This document shows, one piece after another, positions 39,601-52,929 of a stretch of DNA of 64,000 nt. The notes beneath the pieces were generated by a model that was not told where the DNA came from, did no database searches, and worked only from the letters and a program-made list of their open reading frames with translations. The translations under genes and the position numbers were made by a program. Source of the DNA: Monarcha castaneiventris obscurior (Eukaryota; Chordata; Aves; Passeriformes; Monarchidae); the NCBI GenBank assembly GCA_026261815.1, contig JAMPIT010000230.1, forward strand, positions 39,392,501 to 39,456,500, in the 5' to 3' direction. Each line of letters starts with the position of its first letter. Position 1 is the first letter of the stretch.

Positions 39601-41500
39601 TCCTTGTTTATCTGTTAACAAAGAGACAAGAAACACGGCATTACAACCTGCTCAAGAATTCATCTAGTAAATCAATGTACAAAAAGAGCGCTTCCAACAG
39701 GTCTACTCACAAGGAAAGTCTTTAGCAAGATCTTAATGCTGGTGTAGCCTTTGGAGATTTCACATTTGTCGAATAGTGCCAGATAAATGAAAGAGGAAGG
39801 TTTTGTTGTCGGTTTTTAGCTCACTGTTAGTGATTTATTCATTATACTCAGAAGAATATCCATCTTTTTTTTTGGTTTTCACCACGACTGTGCTCCATGG
39901 ACAACTGTGCCACTTAAGTTCAGCCACTTTAGCTCTGATTTGTGCTGGTTTTTTTTCTCCTTCCCTCGTTTTTCCTCTTGCGAGCACAAACTTCTAAATT
40001 TGCCTCAGATTCCAAATTTGCCATGCCTGCTCCTGCAGACTGACTCTCGCTCAACCATATATCTGTCATTGGATCCATTAGTAAGTACAGTAGTAAGCTC
40101 AACTTTCTGCATGTGTTGCTGAGCTTCCTGTATGGTATGCTGGATCTTGAGCAGGGTGGAGGCTTGGGGAGCAAAGAAGCACTAAGTGTTGTCCCCATGG
40201 TATAAATCATTGGAAACTGGCTTGCTCAGCCTATTAATTCAAGCTCTTGACACCCCCTCCTCCACCCATCCATCCCCCCTACAGCAGGGTCACCTTGAGT
40301 TTAAAGATGTGCTTGTTAGGGTGTGATGGGATCCAGAGAGGAATAGAGAGAGCCTCCTCTATGCACGTGTGCAAGTGAAATCTATGGATCCTGTTGGTGT
40401 GCATCTTTGCATCTCTACAGACTTCAAGGGCTGGCTTGGGCAGCAGAGAGCTTGCACTCAAACAGCTGACATTACTTTTAACCCCAGAGATACTACCAAG
40501 TTTAGTCTATTCCCAGAAAGAAGCAAGTGCCCACTGTCTTGCTTTACAGCACTAAGCTCTGCAGGCAACTGATGCAAGGATGTCATTTTTTGACGTGCTA
40601 TAGAAAGTTTTGGGTTTTTTCACTTGATTGTAATGTCTCCAAGAGCACCTTTACGCTTAGGCCTTGCTCTAGTTTTCCTACTGCACACTGTGCATTTGAG
40701 ACAAAAATAAATGACTTTTTTTCTTTTTCCTGTGCATTCTGATAAATTCCTTCTTCTTTTCAGAAATTCTGGCTGAAAATCATCAATTTCTAACCACATT
40801 GTGGGATTTAGCATCACAAGGACTTTTAGCACCTTTACCCCAATGACTGCATCTCTAAAACCAGTTTCCTCTTCCAGACTTCTCAAATCTCTCTCTATTC
40901 ACCATCTGTTCAATCAGATTTCTTGTTAGACTAAGTACCTGTGTTGGCTTTAATCTTTGATGATGACAGCTCAACTATTGCCCCCCAAGGATGGGCTCAA
41001 GGCCAAAAGATGCAAATGTCTGGTTCTTCTCACCCTGATTCTGTTCTAAACAGCTTTCAAATGCGATGCCTACCATTAAGAATGGTCTAAATCCATGTCT
41101 CAATCACAAGAAGTGACTTCACTGAGTGTGAAAACTGATGCTGGAGTAGTGTTAAAGGTTCTCAAACTCACCTACAACAGAATGTCCCATCAGATCACTT
41201 CTCCCTTTCAGGAGAAGCTTGGCAGAACAGACATACCTTGCAAACATGCTCTGCAGGTCAAGAAATGCAAGCTCTGAGCAGCTGGAGGTAGAAAGCAGGT
41301 GCAAACCTTATGGGCTAATAACTGAAAAGTTTTGTTGCTAGCCTCCTGTTTCCTGGCAGTGCTTCTGCTCCGATACCTCACTCTGCATTTATCCTCTCCA
41401 CTCAGTTAACTTGGCTGTAACTCAAAAGTTAGCCTCACCTTCACTCCCGTTCACATCCACGAGATCCTTTTACTCGGCTGGGGGAGTGCTTCTAAGAGCA
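36601..41500. other. Upstream flank of TRIM71, no gene recognised
   Basis: AT-rich to mixed sequence beyond the CpG island. It contains only short open frames without recognisable domains, pyrimidine-rich patches (for example 37930-37970 and 38520-38600) and short T/A tracts. No CR1, tRNA-like or coding signal was seen. Confidence 0.6.
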
Positions 41501-41540
41501 AGAGGTGGTGTACACTGATGCTTAAGGGGGAGGGGCTTGT

Positions 41541-41591
41541 CAGCTGCTAAAGCTTCCCCACAGCTGTGTAAACTCTGGGCGCAGGCAGCTG
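41541..41591. promoter_or_regulatory. Three clustered CAGCTG E-boxes
   Basis: CAGCTG occurs at 41541-41546, 41561-41566 and 41586-41591, within locally GC-richer sequence. CAGCTG is the E-box form bound by myogenic and other class II bHLH factors. A regulatory role is inferred from clustering alone. Confidence 0.35.
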
Positions 41592-42880
41592 TTCCCCTCC
41601 AGATCCGGCGGCAGGAGCTGGGAAGCCTGGCACCCTCAGCTATTCATTACCAGCCCCCAAACTGGGACGTGTCAGTGTCCCCTAGCACACTGCAGTGCTG
41701 CCGTGGCTGACCTTGTGCCAGGAAGGGTGAGGTGCTGGTGCAGTTGTGTTCAGAGGGACAACAGTACCTCCCATCCCTTTGGATGGTTGTGAAGGTCACC
41801 TACATCTTCTACATCTTAAGGCCATCTGCATCCACACACTGCCTCCCCCCTTCTGCCTCCTCCTCATTATTCCCTGGGGAGTGTGGACAGATCGCTTCTT
41901 CCTCAGGGCCATGCAGTGCAATTCCCTGAGCATTGGCAAACTGTGACCCTGGGCCAGTGGCACGCTCCCCCAGATGATTTTGTGTAACATGCAGCACTAA
42001 TCCTAACCTACATTTGGATGCTGCTCTCTCCTGCAGTCACTCTGATCAAGACAGGTCAGTTCCAAAGGTATAATTTGCATGCTGATAGAGAAAAGCGGTG
42101 CTATTTCTGCATTGTCCTTAGCAGGAAACATGCTTGGAGCTAATTTGGACCTGAAAAGTTTAGGGTTTATATGTTAAAACCACCACTGGTCAGGGACAGT
42201 GCATACAAAGGTAATGTGCTCCTTTATGAGAGTGAATGAATGAGCAAGCAGCCAGGCAGGGTGCTAATCAAACTTTCTGCTTCATGTGACTATTTATTGT
42301 GGTTATAATTGTGTTTCCTGTAGGGAAAGCTGTAAGGTGGACTCTGAGGAAGCTTCTGCTACCTTGCAGCATGGCTTTCCTCCAGGCTCAGGTTACAGGT
42401 TGAGGCTGCTGTGTACTCATGGGACATGCAAGAGGTTGGACTCTCCTGTCTTGGCTTCTCTGCAAAGACTCTGGGAACAAGAAGTGACCTGTGAAGAGGC
42501 TATTCCCCTACTCACTGCTCCATCAGGGAGCCTAGAAAGGAGAAGTTCTTGGCCTGGCCAGCTCTGTCTGGCAGTGGGAGCAGGCAGCTGCCTCCTCTCC
42601 TACATGAGACCCCAATGGCATCCCTACAGTCCTTTGTAAAAGTGGACCTGCACAAACAGCCAGTGAGTCACGTCGCAGCCAAAAGCCCCTGTCGCATGCC
42701 ACTGGGAAAAAGGCAGCTAAAACTCTTTGGGTGAGAGTCTTCCCCCAGAAAGCGAGCCCAAGGAGCAGCACGTTTCTTGGAGGCTATTAGATGTCTCTTT
42801 GCACGTGTCTCCTCGCTGTGCGCAGAAGGGCCCTGCGCCAGCCGGTGTAAAGCCTTCTCAGCACACCTCCACCCCAGCAG

Positions 42881-42890
42881 CTATAAATAG
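42881..42890 (+). promoter_or_regulatory. CTATAAATAG: MEF2 consensus / TATA box
   Basis: CTATAAATAG is a perfect MEF2 site (CTA, four A/T, TAG) and also a good TATA box, followed directly by GGCGGGG. No substantial open frame begins at the expected distance downstream; the first ATG (about 42925) gives only a short peptide. It could be a plus-strand promoter for a non-coding transcript, or a MEF2-bound enhancer element. Confidence 0.35.
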
Positions 42891-43616
42891 GCGGGGGGAT
42901 AAGACAAAGGGAAGCTTTCTTAAAATGGAGGATACCACAGGTCCCGTTTGCAGGAGTGGGAGCTTTATAGGGTAGGCAGGCATTCAGGGAAGCTTTAAAG
43001 CTGTTGGTTTGGCTGACGCTGTAGGTCTTAGAGAGGGGAATGCTGTCACTTGGAGGGTCTTTTCCCTTTTTTGCTGTACTGAAGCAGGGAGGGTGTTGTC
43101 TCTCCTTTCAAATAAAACCCATGTACATTTACGGTGATGGATGTCTGCTGGGAAGAGAAGTTTGTATATCTTGTGTTCACTAGCTGCAGAGCAGTGGAAT
43201 GGTGCTGAGGCAGACAGCCCCTTTTGTGAACCACTGCCTGGCAGTACAGATGCTCCTTTATTTAAATAAAAGCAGCCAGGGGCTTGTGTGGTCTCTGCAT
43301 GCAGACCCTATCCTTCCAGGGAGTTTCACAACTACAGGCCTCTGGATGCTACTGCAAGCTGGAGAAGTAAAAATAAGGAAGGAGGGAGCGAGCCTCAGGA
43401 AGCCGAATCAAATGGCGGTAGCAGCATCTCAGGAAGCTCGCCCAAGGTGGCGGGGTGCAGGGCAGGTGAAGAAGATCAGAAGGGTAGGAAATCAGGGAAA
43501 CAGATGTGGCGATGCCAGGCTTTGGGGAGAGAGCTCCTGAGATGCAGGGCCGGCATTCCCATGTGTTCCCATCTGGCGGTGAAGGAAATTGTGTAAAGTG
43601 GAGGGGCCGGGGGCCC

Positions 43617-43632
43617 CCTTTTTTTTTTTTCT
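43617..43632 (+). repeat. Poly(T) tract
   Basis: A run of about twelve T follows GGGGGCCCCC and precedes the candidate regulatory element at 43655-43790. No associated retroelement is recognisable. Confidence 0.7.
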
Positions 43633-43654
43633 TCCAATTCTTTTCTCCCTTCAC

Positions 43655-43790
43655 TTCCCATGATGCAATTAAGCAGCCATTGCTGACATCATCATGTATA
43701 CACGCTGAATGCAGGCATTGTGTCTGGGCTGCAGTGCTGTACTATATATAGATTAGTTGCCAATCTCTGCTATGTATCAGCAGGGAAGAC
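43655..43790. promoter_or_regulatory. Candidate regulatory element with C/EBP-ATF and MAF-like motifs and a TATA-like sequence
   Basis: TGATGCAAT at 43661-43669 is the C/EBP-ATF composite (CARE) consensus. TGCTGACATCATCA at 43681-43694 resembles a CRE-type MAF recognition element. CTATATATAG lies at about 43742-43751. These sit together within 90 bp of otherwise non-repetitive DNA. No transcript or conservation data are available. Confidence 0.3.
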
Positions 43791-45109
43791 ACCCAAGGAA
43801 TTAAGAGAGCAGTTGCACTGTAGGACTCCTGGCTTTTGTCCCGTGGCCTCAAGACACGATGGACTCTACAGTGGGACTAGAAATAATCAAAGATAAGTGA
43901 TTTGGAGACCAACCCAGGAAACTTTTGACTGATTGATTTGCAGCAGTGGTAGGAAACAGTCTTATAGGTTGTGATGCAATAAGCAGAAAGACAATCTGAC
44001 CCATGCATGTTGCTAGCTTCTTTTATGTAAAAATAAGTCAGTAATGTCCCCTCACCAGCCACTATGCCAGGCAATATTAGATAGCCTGCTTCCTTGGCCT
44101 TGGGCAGATGAAGGGAAAACATCCTCTGGGGAATTGTTTTGGCCTCGTGGGCACTTGAGGGGACAGAGCTAGTGACCTCCCCTCTGTGAGTGGCAAATGC
44201 ACCCTGCAAGCCCCTGTGCAGAGCCCAAGCAGAGCAGCCAGTGCCTGTCTTGCCATTGCCAGTGGTGTGAGAGGGTGAGCACCCAGAGAGGACCCCTGCT
44301 CTCTCTGCTGCCACTATCTCAGGGAATCTCTTCCACAATGAGCCTGTTCAAGTGACCTTGCCAGCACTAGGTTAGGGAAATCTGGTCCTGTGCATTTCCA
44401 GCAGTAGCATTTTCTCTTGCAGCCAGACAGCTCCGTCAGCTCCTTCTCCCTCCCACCCAGCCCTTTGGCAGGAGGTGACAGGAGGTGGCTGAGCCAATCT
44501 AACAGCTCAACACATCAGAAAGGGGCAAGTCCTGCTCCTTCCCTTCAGCTCCTGCGCTTTGCTGCTCATCTGTGGACACCCCAGGCAGCTGACAGCAGGG
44601 TCTGATGAGTGCTTGAGCAGAGGAGGTGGTGGGATGGGGAGCTGGAGCACGAGGGGGTCGGGGTCCTTGGAGGTAAGTAAACTTTCCCCGTTCAGCAGTG
44701 AGCTGTTAGATTGACTCAGACAACAGACAATTTGAGGGTGTAAATTGACCCTGAAAGGAAAGCTTTGATGTTAGAGGCTTTTTTCTTTCTTGTTGACTTC
44801 ACTCCAGGCCAAATTCCAACCGAACTGTGGCCATAGCAGCTTTCTCAATCATTTCATGGAGTCCCATACCACAATGATGAGACTGAGTGTTGCCACAGCC
44901 CCAGGCACTCACCTTCCTGCCCTTACACTGCCCGTGGGCCAGTCAGAGCATCTCTGTTCCTAAAAGATGTTCAAGTCTTCACTGAATAAACTGTACTTTT
45001 TGTCACTCTTCTGGTAGGCATTTAAAAATAAGTCAGATAAAAATGTTTATTTCTTGTAGCCCCTGTGAGAGTGACTGTTGCACTGGTAGCAGGCACAGAA
45101 AATGCTACC

Positions 45110-46250
45110 AGGTGGTTTTGAAACTCTTCAGGGGTGGAGGTTCCCCAGCCTCCACGTTTCCCTGCTCTCATGGCTGATGCAGCCATCACAACAAAAGTTT
45201 TTCCTTTCATCCAGGTGGAATTTTCCTTGCTGCAATTCCTGACTGCTGCCTCTTGTCCTCCCAGTCTTCTCAGGCTAAATTAAGCCTGTTCTCTTAGCTG
45301 TTCTTTACACATCACACCCCAGTCTTCTAACCATCTTAGTGCTCCTCTGCTGCACTTCCTTCATTATATTCATCTCTCTCTTGCACTGGGAAGCCCAAAT
45401 GGGACACAGTAGCACAGGTCCAATCTTGCTGCTGCTGGAAACAAGGAAAGGACCACTTTCCTTCACCTGCTGCTTATGCACTTGCTGATCCAACCCAGTC
45501 TGGAATTAGCCTTCACACTGCTGTCTCATGTTCAGGCCATTGCTCACAGGGACCCTCAGGTCCTTTTCTGCAGAGCTGCTGCCCAGGTCCCCAGTAGGTC
45601 CCCACTAAGGCAGGGAGTTATTCTAGATGAGGTGCAGGACTTTGCATCTGTCCATGCTGAACTTCCTGGGGTCCCCGTTGCCCCATTTCTCTATCTTGTC
45701 CAGGTCCTGAACAGCAGCCCTGGTCTCCAGGCTATTGACCTCCTCCTGCTCTGACATTGTCTCTCAGCTTGTTGAGAAGGTGTTCCCAGCATGCAGGTTG
45801 TGGGTGACACTGGTGTAAACCAATTGTGGCCTCAGTATTGACCCCAAAACTCACTTATGGACTGCCTGATGGACTCTGAATCCGTGACCACTCTCTCCAG
45901 AAGCTAAGCATCCAGACAGTTTTTCACCATCCATGCAGCCCATACCACCTTAGTTTGGCTACAGGGATGCTATGGCGAAAGCTTTGCTAAAGACAAGGAA
46001 GGAGACATCCACTGCCCTCCTCACCCCTGGAGAGCAGGGCACATATTCCACCAGGAGGGCAGGCAGGCTGCTCAGGGGCACAATTTACCCTTGGACAACC
46101 CATGCTGGCTATTCACAGTCACTCTCCTGTCCTTCATGAGGTGGACATAGAGTCCCTCAGGACTTGCACTGAATTGAGTCTGACCATCTGGTCCTTCCCC
46201 AGATTCTCCTTTCTGCCTTTTTTTTTTATGAAGGCAGCTCTCACATTGAG
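45110..46250 (-). mobile_element. Old, diverged CR1 LINE fragment including reverse-transcriptase remnants
   Basis: Read on the minus strand, the segment follows the CR1 consensus order. It starts in a part equivalent to the reverse-transcriptase C-terminal region: the counterparts of the 'LxHLG' hallmark, the 'AERDLG' block around 45560-45590, and the 'QFWAPQ'-like block around 45390-45415. It then runs into the 3' untranslated part near 45110-45240. Many substitutions and indels disrupt every frame, so it is an inactive relic. It appears to lack the terminal octamers. Edges are approximate. Confidence 0.85.
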
Positions 46251-49200
46251 CATCGATTGGCAGATCAAACACAGACCTGGCTGAGGCTGACAGATCTACA
46301 AAGCAGCCTTCAAGTATGATAAAAGCAGCAAGTGAAGATCTCTGTGCAGAGTGAGAGCTGCTGGAGAAGCCACCACACTCAGCACCCTGGTGAGCATTGT
46401 GCAGCCTGGAAAATGCAGCCCAAATGCTCCTTGTGGGAGACAGCACTGGACAGTCGCAGTTAATAACTGCAATTAAAATTGCGGAACTTTGGCAGTTTGA
46501 CCCATAAATAACCCATGGTGTTACAGTCTATTTTCAAACAATTGAAAAAAATCACTATATTGTGTTCCTCAGGTTGAAGAAATACAGTTAGTCCCCTGAT
46601 GTGTTTGCATTTCTGCTGGTACTTGTTAATCCTTTTAATTGCATGTATATTCCAGAGTTGAATGAGAGGCACAACTTTGGATATGAAGATCTGGTCCAGT
46701 TCAAGCCCTTCTGATGTGGCTAGTTCAATGGTGAAAACAAAAGCAGTATCAGAGCAGGTGGGGAATACTGTGTTATTTCTGGAGGTATGAGGGAATTCTT
46801 TGTACTTCCTGGATGCAAAAAGTATTTCTTTTTGGTGGTGTGGGAACTGATTGCTTCTCACTATTTTTTTTTTGAAATTCCAGACATGGAAAACCTCTAT
46901 TTTTTTAAACTGATTTTATATCTTTTCTTGATGTAGCTATATACAGGACCCTAAACCTTTCACCTAACTGGCTAATTGTATCTTTTTTGCAGGAGAGAAA
47001 TGTTTTAAACTTAATATTATACAGCTAATACATAAACTTAATATTATACAGCACCCATAATATTAAACAGCTTCCAAAGATACTTCGAATATTGACCAAA
47101 GGCATTACATGGGAATGGTTGTCTCCATGACTGTCAAAACAAAGCTCCCAGAAGACCCCATAGGAAATGGGGCATCTCAGGATGCCTGACAGCAGGAGCT
47201 GAGGGTTAAGGCAGCATCTACACTGCCTTGATTGCCCTTGGGCACCCTGCCATGCTGGTCCTGGCAGGTAGCTGCTCTGAACCGAAAGCATAAATTTGTC
47301 TTTTAGGATGAAGTTTTGAACTTTTATTCTCTGATTGTGCAGATCCCAAAATGACGTGAGAAACTGCTAAACCTGTAGTTCCTTGCCAGCAAAACAGAAG
47401 AGCTCTTACCTTTGTGCAAAGCCTGAAGTGCCGACTCTCTCAGACCTGAGGGTGCCTCCAGAAGCCAGTGGAGAGCTATCTGATCCTGCCAGCAGTGATC
47501 TGCAAAGCTATGAAGCCCTCTCTGCTTTTCAGGTTTCTGATGCAAGCGCCTTGCGTAATACCACAGGCTTCCAGGTACAGGGAGCGTGGCCAGCCCACAA
47601 AGCTGAGTGCATATCTCAGCCAGCTTGAGGCCAAAATAACCTGACCTCTAGATGATCTTCGGAAGATGATGAATAATGGATTGCCTCTCCCAGAAGGCTG
47701 ATTTCTGCCTGTACAGTAACTGACGGTTTTCCTGACGTCCACCAACTGTGTCTGCTTGTATATTTTCAAAAAGGGTTCCGGGGTTGTTGAGGGGGAAAAC
47801 CCATAAAGCAAAGTAAAGATCACTTCAAAAAGAAGTCAAAAACTATTGCAACCATCAAATGGGAGTGACTTTTGGGACACACAGTGACCACAACGCTGGG
47901 ATTCTCCTGAGCACAATAAAATCTATCAAAGAAGAAATAGCAGGGCTGGAGAAAGACAGCAGGAACTGAGGGCTAGGAGAGAACTTCCAAGGAGTTAATT
48001 AGTGTTGAGTTAGTGTTTGTGGGTAAGGACATACATTTGTGAGGTCATTTAGAAATTCCCAAAGATGCTCTCTTTGTTGGCAAATGACAGCACCAAGCCA
48101 CTGCTGACACACATACTACCCACTATGAGAGACAGCTTACATGTCACTCATTATGGAAAAGGCATTACAGGATAAAGTCCAAGTCCTTTGGTTCAAAGAA
48201 ATCCCCAAGACTGCTTCAGACTAGCTGCTTGCCATCTACAGCTGTTTCCTGCTGGGCTGGGACTGTTTCCAGGAGCCATTGGATCCCCAGGATCAGCTGG
48301 GTCACAGCAAAATCATCCTCTGGTGAGGGAACTTCCTACAGTGGACAAGAACCCTCCCATGCAAGGAAAGGCTTGTTTCCCTCTGCTCTCCCTTAGCCTG
48401 GAGTTGCCATTAAAAAGATTTAGAAACAGCAGCCTCATGTCATGAGTCACAAAACTCCTGGAGGAAATTTATAAAGTGATTTAAAGCTTAGAAGTTTACA
48501 CTTGTTGAGGGACGGGTAAAGCTCCTAAGCCCTGCTTTGGTGCTTTTGAAAATGTGCCCTGCCAATTAGCTGCAGATGTGCTCGCAGGGTAAGAAGGGTG
48601 CTACTGGAGATTCCCCTACATTTTTCAGCTAGGCCATTTCCTCGGAGCAAGCCCTGTAAAATGTCCGAGCTCTCACCCTCATGGGTGGCAGGAATGGGCT
48701 GCACTTCCTTCTGGTATAGTTTTTGGGCAGTGCTGCCCTTTGATGCTCTGTCCTGCTCCCCTTGCCATTCTTCTCCCAGTGCTCCACTGGGCTGGCTGCC
48801 TGTTTGCTCTAGCTGGATGCTCACTGCAAAGTTGGGGTTGTCTTAAATGTTTTTAATAGTGGGGTGGCCTGATATTTTTAAATGAAAATACATACTTAGA
48901 CACAGCAAATGCTTTAGCTTTTGGAGAACAGCTAATTTTCAGGGAACCCCATTTTCTGCCAGCATAACTTCACTGGAGTCAATGCAACATCTTTTCCAAG
49001 AAAGCCTGTGTGCAGGGGATCACATCCATTATCAGGGTTGGAACTGCTTGCAAATAAGAGCACAGACTTCTTTTGAAACATAATAAAATGAGTGCTTCTG
49101 TATGATTTATTATATATTCATTATGCTCAGGCTGACACCACTCGTGTTCCTTATGTGCTTTTCTCAATTACATTCATAAGCACTTGTATAATTTCAAGCA

Positions 49201-52200
49201 CCTGGAGAGCTTGGCTGGCTTCACTGCTGCTGGTTCTGTTTAGCCTGATGCCAGGGTTATGCTGCAGTGTGTGCTACAGTCTAAACAGGTAAAACTACTG
49301 GTTTTGACTTAAGCATGTTTTGTCTCTTATTTCTCTTAGGGTTTTATCTTCCGAAGTGGTTCTCTGAACCAAGGATAGCTCCAAGGTCTTCTCCATGCTT
49401 TTGGGAGATAACATCCACCTTGTTGGGACTTGCTGATTAAACTGTGTGGGAACGAAAGGCCATTTGACTCCCCAGCCTGCCTTAGGCCTGCTGTGATCCT
49501 TTAACAGCCTGGGTGACACAGCAGGAGCTGGGACTTCCAGGGTCTGTGCTGCTGTGCAGAGAAGCTGGATGCTTAACTGGAAGAAAGCAGGGATACATGA
49601 GATGGGAATTGAGTGTCTCAGCACCAAGGGCAGTGGGTAGGAAAGCAGCTTCAGAAACACAGCTCTGAGTATAGCCACCCATTACAGGAGCAGGTTGGGT
49701 GTGTGGCTCCTCCTGTTCCTCTGACCAGCAGGTCAGTGCTCACCCCTCCCTGAGGTCAGGGTAGGCTCCCATTGCTCTCCTGCAGGCTGCACCCACCTGG
49801 CTGAGCTAAGGCAGGGACAAAGCTCACTCCTGGGGAGGGCTGAGGTGGACACGAAACCTTGCTCAGCCTTTCTCCAGCCAGCATCTCCTATCACAAGGAA
49901 AGATGACAAATTGTTTGTTAAATTATTTAAGATATTACTGACTGGTTATGAATTATTAAAGTGTTTATTACTTACCATTTGGATGGCAACTCGGGGCAGA
50001 AAATCACAAGCCTTTCAAGAAACCTGAGGCCAGCCCTAGCATGCCAGACATGCCGGGGACTCGGGGGTGAGCCGAGGTGGTGGGTGCAGCAGCATCTGCT
50101 GTGAGAAAAGGCACGGCTGGAGCCTGGAGCGTGATGCAGCCTGTGCTGCTGCAGATGGCTTTGCCACTGGTGCTGCAGTCTCACAGCCTCCTGCCACTCC
50201 TCCCAGTGCTATTTTTATTTAATATTTGCATGATGGCCTCACCAGGACCTCTTTATACCACATGCCATATAACCTACAACAGAGACAATCCTTGTCCTGG
50301 TGGTTTTCTCCCCACTACTGCAATTTTCTTACTGATTAAACTATGTTTAGGTAGGAGAGGACACTACAAAGCAAGAGAATGCTAATTCTCATCAACAAAT
50401 GTATGTTTGTTCATGGTCTTGCTCTGTTGAAGATATTTGAAATTTTTTGTACTAGCCTTTTTCCCCCCTCCTTTTCAGCCTCCCTCATGTTTGTTTTTTT
50501 TTTTCTTTTTTGTTTTAATCTTACCATTCCTTGAAACTGTAACCATTATTAGGACTTCTGTTCAATGCATACTTATCCTTAGTGGTCAACGTTCACGAGT
50601 TGGAGGTTAGTGATCAAAGAAAGAGTGTACCTTATCTGCCAGTGTTATTTTGAGGAAGACAAAGCAAGGAGATAAGCGTAGTTTGGACATGCAGCTCTGC
50701 CTAACAATGTTAGACTGCCTCCACATCAGAGTGGAGACAGTCAGGATTGGGCAGTGGTTAAAATACAACTACCTGGAGCAAAAATTCTGCTGGTGGCTTC
50801 TGACCACATAACATGGCTGCTTGAAATTGAGAAGAGGTTCCCAATTACCCTTCGGGCTGTGTGAGATGAGTTTGGTTTGCACGCATAGATATATCACAGC
50901 ATCCAGAATCCACAGGGTAGCCAGCGATTGCTGGAAATCTCTGAAAGTGTTTGTGAAAACAGTCAGCTGAATATGTTTGTCCTTGAAATGCACTGTTTCT
51001 TATTTAGCATCCTGTGCTCATTTTTCCTCCCTTGCAAACATTTCAGTCATTCAGCCCAGGAACTGATTAAACCACCCAGTAAACACAGTACAGATGTCAA
51101 AGTGAAAAATTCACAAGCTATTCATAACAAGCCATCTGCTGAAAATAATTTGTCGAAACTATTCGGGGAAAATTTACTAAGTAATGAAAATGTTCAGAGA
51201 TATTTGGGAAGATTCTGATTACCAAAAATCATGAGAGAGCCTAATGATATGTTTTGGATACAACTGAAACCTTTACAGCTCTCTGCAGGATTTGGGATAA
51301 TAAATGTTCTTTGGCCTGCCACGCTAAGTAGTGGCTGCTCAGTTTTGAAGCACGTAAGCCTTTTTCACGTTCATGATTACCCTACAAGAACGTGCAGTTT
51401 GGGCATAGTCCATGGTCTGATTTATATTCCCAGGGTGATAAATGGCCAGACTCACACTCAGGCTGTATTCAGACTGTATTGGAAACCCAGCCTTTAGAAA
51501 TTCAAGCCATCTGAACAATACCAAGTCACGCCCAACCTTTGCAGACCTTGCTCAAGAAAAGACATACCTAACATTCAACAATTTTTCATTCAGGTAAATC
51601 ACTGTTTTTCCTTGGCTGTTCAAATTGTTTCTCTTGTGTGTTATCCTGGTTTTCAGAGCTCGTGCTGAGTCCCAAAGATGGGCTCTTTCATGTGCCATGG
51701 CTCCAGGAGCATGTTTCTCCATTCTCTGCATCTTTTCATTGCCTTGGTTTACACACTGCTGCTTTGACAGACACCTGAGCTGGCTAAAGTGGTTTTTGTG
51801 TGTGAAATGCAGATTCAGGCCCCTGGGAGATGTATTTGCTGGTACATCAGAGATCTCAGTTTTAAACCACAAGCAATTTTCTGAAGAAGGCTTGAAATGA
51901 AATAAGAAAGAAGGGGAAAAGATTAGTATCTCCAGGGGACATTTTCCAGCACATCACTTAAATCCTCCTCCCGAGCCTGCAGGTTGAGTAAAGGTTAATC
52001 CTATAGCAACTAAAATCCCATACAATCCACACTCCCTCAATGTACACATTTCCAGGAGGAATTCCTCTGAGTGAGCATAGCTGGCAGCCACACAGAAAGG
52101 TATCTCAGCTTAATGGCCACAAGTCAGTGGATATCTAGGTCCATCAATCTCCAATGGATATAAAAGCCACACAGGGACATGGCTGCTGTGCATGTGCGGG

Positions 52201-52929
52201 ATGGGGGCTTCCTTTGTGAGGAAACCATGTGGACCAAGAAGAAAGACCTCTCTGAAAGCCCACACCCTCTTGGGTTGTCTGACCTTTCACTCTGGGATTA
52301 ATGGGCCTGAGGTCAAACAGATAGGTAGGTACTTAATGAATTTTTCAGTAGATGTTACATCTGAAGTCTGTGTTTACTGAGTTGTTCCCATGTCCTGTTT
52401 CTTCTTTTCTTTGGAAACTGTCAGTATAAATATTCTAAACAGACTGAAGAGTCCACGACTAAAGTTGGTTGCTGAACTTCACCAGTGATGAACACAGGGA
52501 AATTTGTTTTATGTTTGTAGTCAGAACTTGTTTTCCATTTTTAAGTGACTTCTGGTATTGAAGTCCTAATTAGGTACTTTTAAATAGAAATGAGCTAATG
52601 CATTGTCCAGCTGCTCTTGCCACTATCCTGTACTTGCTGATAGTTGCCCATCTGCTCTTTGCCAGCTTAAAAATAAACATCCACTAGTAAAATGAAAATA
52701 TGTTCATTTAGCGTATTATCCTCATGCTACACAATCCAGGGTTTTCCATCTAAAAGTTCATTCTATTCAGTAAAAAAACCACAAAAAAATGCAGTAGCTT
52801 GTGTTAGCAGAGGGACAAACTGAACTCATTTTTACGAAAACATGCCATAAAATGTAGCTGCCAAACGAAAAGCTCCAAAACCTGCGTTAGCCTACTTCCC
52901 TTGATCTTTTTACCGTCTAACACCCAGAT
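46251..52929. other. Intergenic flank between the old CR1 and the second CpG block
   Basis: Apart from the AT-rich duplication at 47007-47052 and a T tract near 50490-50507, I see no repeat family and no recognisable gene. A strong donor-like GTAAGT occurs on the minus strand at 49970-49975, but no matching coding exon could be supported. Confidence 0.55.
47007..47052. repeat. AT-rich direct duplication
   Basis: AAACTTAATATTATACAGC occurs at about 47007 and again about 27 bp downstream at 47034. A third partial echo (TAATATTAAACAGC) lies near 47058. Confidence 0.7.

Noticed and set aside
45476..46446. Frames of 92 and 124 codons near 45.5-46.4 kb
   Set aside because: They lie within or across the decayed CR1 LINE and are repeat-derived.
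49972..50184. Possible minus-strand exon ending at a strong donor (ATG|GTAAGT at 49976)
   Set aside because: Good donor hexamers occur by chance in tens of kilobases. The frame shows no similarity to CNOT10 or any protein I recognise, and no acceptor was convincing.
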